From: Parcubacteria group bacterium GW2011_GWA2_47_7
GTDB taxonomy: Bacteria > Patescibacteriota > Minisyncoccia > Phycocordibacterales > UBA6899
Length of the DNA: 8,242 nucleotides
Reading direction: 5' to 3'
NCBI GenBank assembly: GCA_000999395.1
Contig: LCOM01000044.1
Coordinates: 1-8,242 of the forward strand
The notes beneath the pieces were generated by a model, which saw only the letters and a list, made by a program, of their open reading frames with translations, searched no databases and was not told the DNA's origin. Position numbers and translations under genes: made by a program. The first letter of the stretch is position 1; each line of letters starts with the position of its first letter. Positions 7,255 through 8,242 of this stretch are shown one piece after another.

Positions 7255-7842
7255 TTATGTGAGGAGTTTACGGACGTCTTCCACCTCTTTTGAAAGCAAT
7301 TCTTCAGAAAGATCTATGGCCTCATTTACCTTGCCAATCACCTCGCGATCTTGGGCAGATGGATTTGGTTTTTGAAAAATTGCACCCACTTGCTCTCCCA
7401 CCTCTTCGCGCATCGCGGCAAAAATATTTGAAAGATTGTCGCGCAATTCATCGGCCTCACGTTTGATAATATATTTTTCACGACGAAATGCTTTTCGCTC
7501 GTACCAGAGATATCCAATAAGAAATGCAACGAGAGCAATAAGAAAAATATTGATATACAAAAGCCAGTTTGTCGGTGGGGGTGTATCGTCTACCGCTGTT
7601 TTCGAAGAAGCAGATGCGACCTCACCCTCAATAGTAAATTTTCCCGTTGTAGCTGTGTAATTTCCGGCCTTATCATATGCCCTAACCGTAAAAGTGTGTT
7701 CGCCGGAACTGATTTTACTAGGCGTGTAGGGAGACGCCGTCTTAACAAAAGCCTCTTGATCCATCCTGACTTCATAATGATCTATGCCGCTCGCCGCATC
7801 AACGGCATTAAATTCCGTGGAGGAACTCGGGTGGTGGCGTTC
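7255..7842 (-). CDS. Second surface protein, C-terminal part: Ig-like domain, membrane helix, cytoplasmic tail
   Basis: This frame is open from 7842 and ends at TAA 7257-7255. It begins with a coherent Ig-like domain, FNAVDAASGIDHYEVRMD, then SPYTPSKISSGEHTFTVRAYDKAGNYT cut by no stop, followed by a short Pro/Ser linker. One hydrophobic helix, WLLYINIFLIALVAFLIGYL, covers about 7566-7501. It is followed by YERK and about 80 charged residues (KREADELRDNLSNIF onward) that look helical or coiled-coil. The positive residues just after the helix put the tail in the cytoplasm. The ATG at 7764 lies inside the Ig domain without a ribosome-binding site, so it is not a natural start. The protein continues in another frame upstream (7808-8242). 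Confidence 0.8.
   Translation of the reverse strand, partial: ERHHPSSSTEFNAVDAASGIDHYEVRMDQEAFVKTASPYTPSKISSGEHTFTVRAYDKAGNYTATTGKFTIEGEVASASSKTAVDDTPPPTNWLLYINIFLIALVAFLIGYLWYERKAFRREKYIIKREADELRDNLSNIFAAMREEVGEQVGAIFQKPNPSAQDREVIGKVNEAIDLSEELLSKEVEDVRKLLT
7808..7842 (-). other. Frame break in the second surface gene (+1 shift needed)
   Basis: The upstream frame ends PPPEFLHGI then TAA (7810-7808). The downstream frame is closed above 7842 by TAG and reads STEFNAVDAASGID through the overlap. Skipping one base between the GAG-TTC and TCC-ACG codons would give PPPEFSTEFNAVDAASGID, a smooth join. In relatives I recall a longer segment here, so a small deletion is also possible. Confidence 0.8.
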
Positions 7843-8242
7843 TATCGATCATGATCTTTTTGTGTGCAGTGGGCCCCCACCCTGCATCGTTTTGATACTT
7901 CAAATGAAAATACATCACCCCATCAGTGAGTTGATCGTATTCTTTTTCATTGATGGCCGGATCGTAGTTTGTTTTTGGGTCAGTTTTGTCGCTCTTATCA
8001 AGGTCCATACGTACAACGAGCACGTCATACGGTAATTCCCACAAAAAACGGGCCTTCGGGACGTTGTAATAAAGATTTTCATCAGGATGCGACGACGCTG
8101 TAATATCTGGAAGCTCTGGCTTGGGACCAAGCGCACTGGGATTCGTTGTTGCTGGAGGCGGTGGGGGGGTCGTGTCTGGGGCGGAGGCAGCAACGGTATA
8201 TGTGGCGATACTTTTTGTACTCAAAATATCTGTCCCCTTTCC
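7808..8242 (-). CDS. Second surface protein, upstream extracellular part (partial, runs off right edge)
   Basis: The frame is open from the right edge, starting GKGTDIL, so the TTG at 8224 is an internal codon and not a start. GKGTDILSTKSIATYTVAA resembles the end of a cohesin-like module (inference). A Pro/Thr/Ala linker with five consecutive Pro follows. Then comes a domain running from SSHPDENLYYNVPKARFLWE through DGVMYFHLKY to GWGPTAHKKIMIDRTPPPEF, where family members I recall lead directly into an Ig-like SGIDHYEV domain. Here the frame ends at TAA 7810-7808 and that Ig domain continues in the next frame. The gene is therefore one extracellular protein with a C-terminal membrane anchor, broken by a frame change. 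The N terminus lies outside the window. Confidence 0.8.
   Translation of the reverse strand, partial: GKGTDILSTKSIATYTVAASAPDTTPPPPPATTNPSALGPKPELPDITASSHPDENLYYNVPKARFLWELPYDVLVVRMDLDKSDKTDPKTNYDPAINEKEYDQLTDGVMYFHLKYQNDAGWGPTAHKKIMIDRTPPPEFLHGI

Noticed and set aside
7255..7764. Independent 169-residue protein starting at the ATG at 7764
   Set aside because: The start is inside an Ig-like domain whose first strands (FNAVDAASGIDHYEV) lie just upstream in the same frame, and there is no ribosome-binding site.

Overview
The window looks like a piece of a Candidate Phyla Radiation (Patescibacteria) genome, most likely a Parcubacteria-type lineage. The evidence is protein content. Both main loci encode very large, modular, secreted or membrane-anchored beta-sandwich proteins with Ser/Thr/Pro linkers, a DUF2341 domain and Ig-like modules. 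Phrases such as SGIDHYEV, GWGPTAH and YLLGP are ones I associate with these bacteria from memory. The standard genetic code fits, and no rRNA, tRNA, CRISPR array or transposase is visible. I ran no database search, so taxonomy and family names are recognition, not measurement.

Layout. (a) 1-5931, minus strand: one giant surface-protein gene. It starts at 5931 with a signal anchor and a roughly 220-residue Ser/Thr/Pro stalk, and runs off the left edge. The reading frame breaks between 1760 and 1720: 1403 codons lie before the break and about 584 after it, in the next frame. The second part holds three tandem His-x-His domains resembling phage tail-collar modules, then another beta-rich domain. 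(b) 5932-7254: a long gap between the surface genes (1.32 kb). It holds the giant gene's likely promoter, a divergent plus-strand promoter, one possible small membrane-protein ORF (6180-6692) carrying a 115/113-bp tandem duplication, a 34-bp palindrome at 6852-6885, and several weak hairpins. (c) 7255-8242, minus strand: the 3' part of a second surface protein that enters from the right edge. It ends in an Ig-like domain, one membrane helix and a charged cytoplasmic tail. Its frame is also broken, between 7842 and 7808.

How they fit together. Both minus-strand genes encode cell-envelope proteins facing outward. The first is anchored at its N terminus by a signal anchor or is secreted. The second is anchored near its C terminus, with an intracellular coiled-coil-like tail. 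A role in contact with other cells or surfaces is inferred from the architecture.

The main things to look at are the tail-collar-like HxH triplet fused to a bacterial surface protein, and the two frame breaks. Both breaks need the same +1 correction and both sit inside Ig-like domains, which suggests decay, internal deletion or base-calling error.
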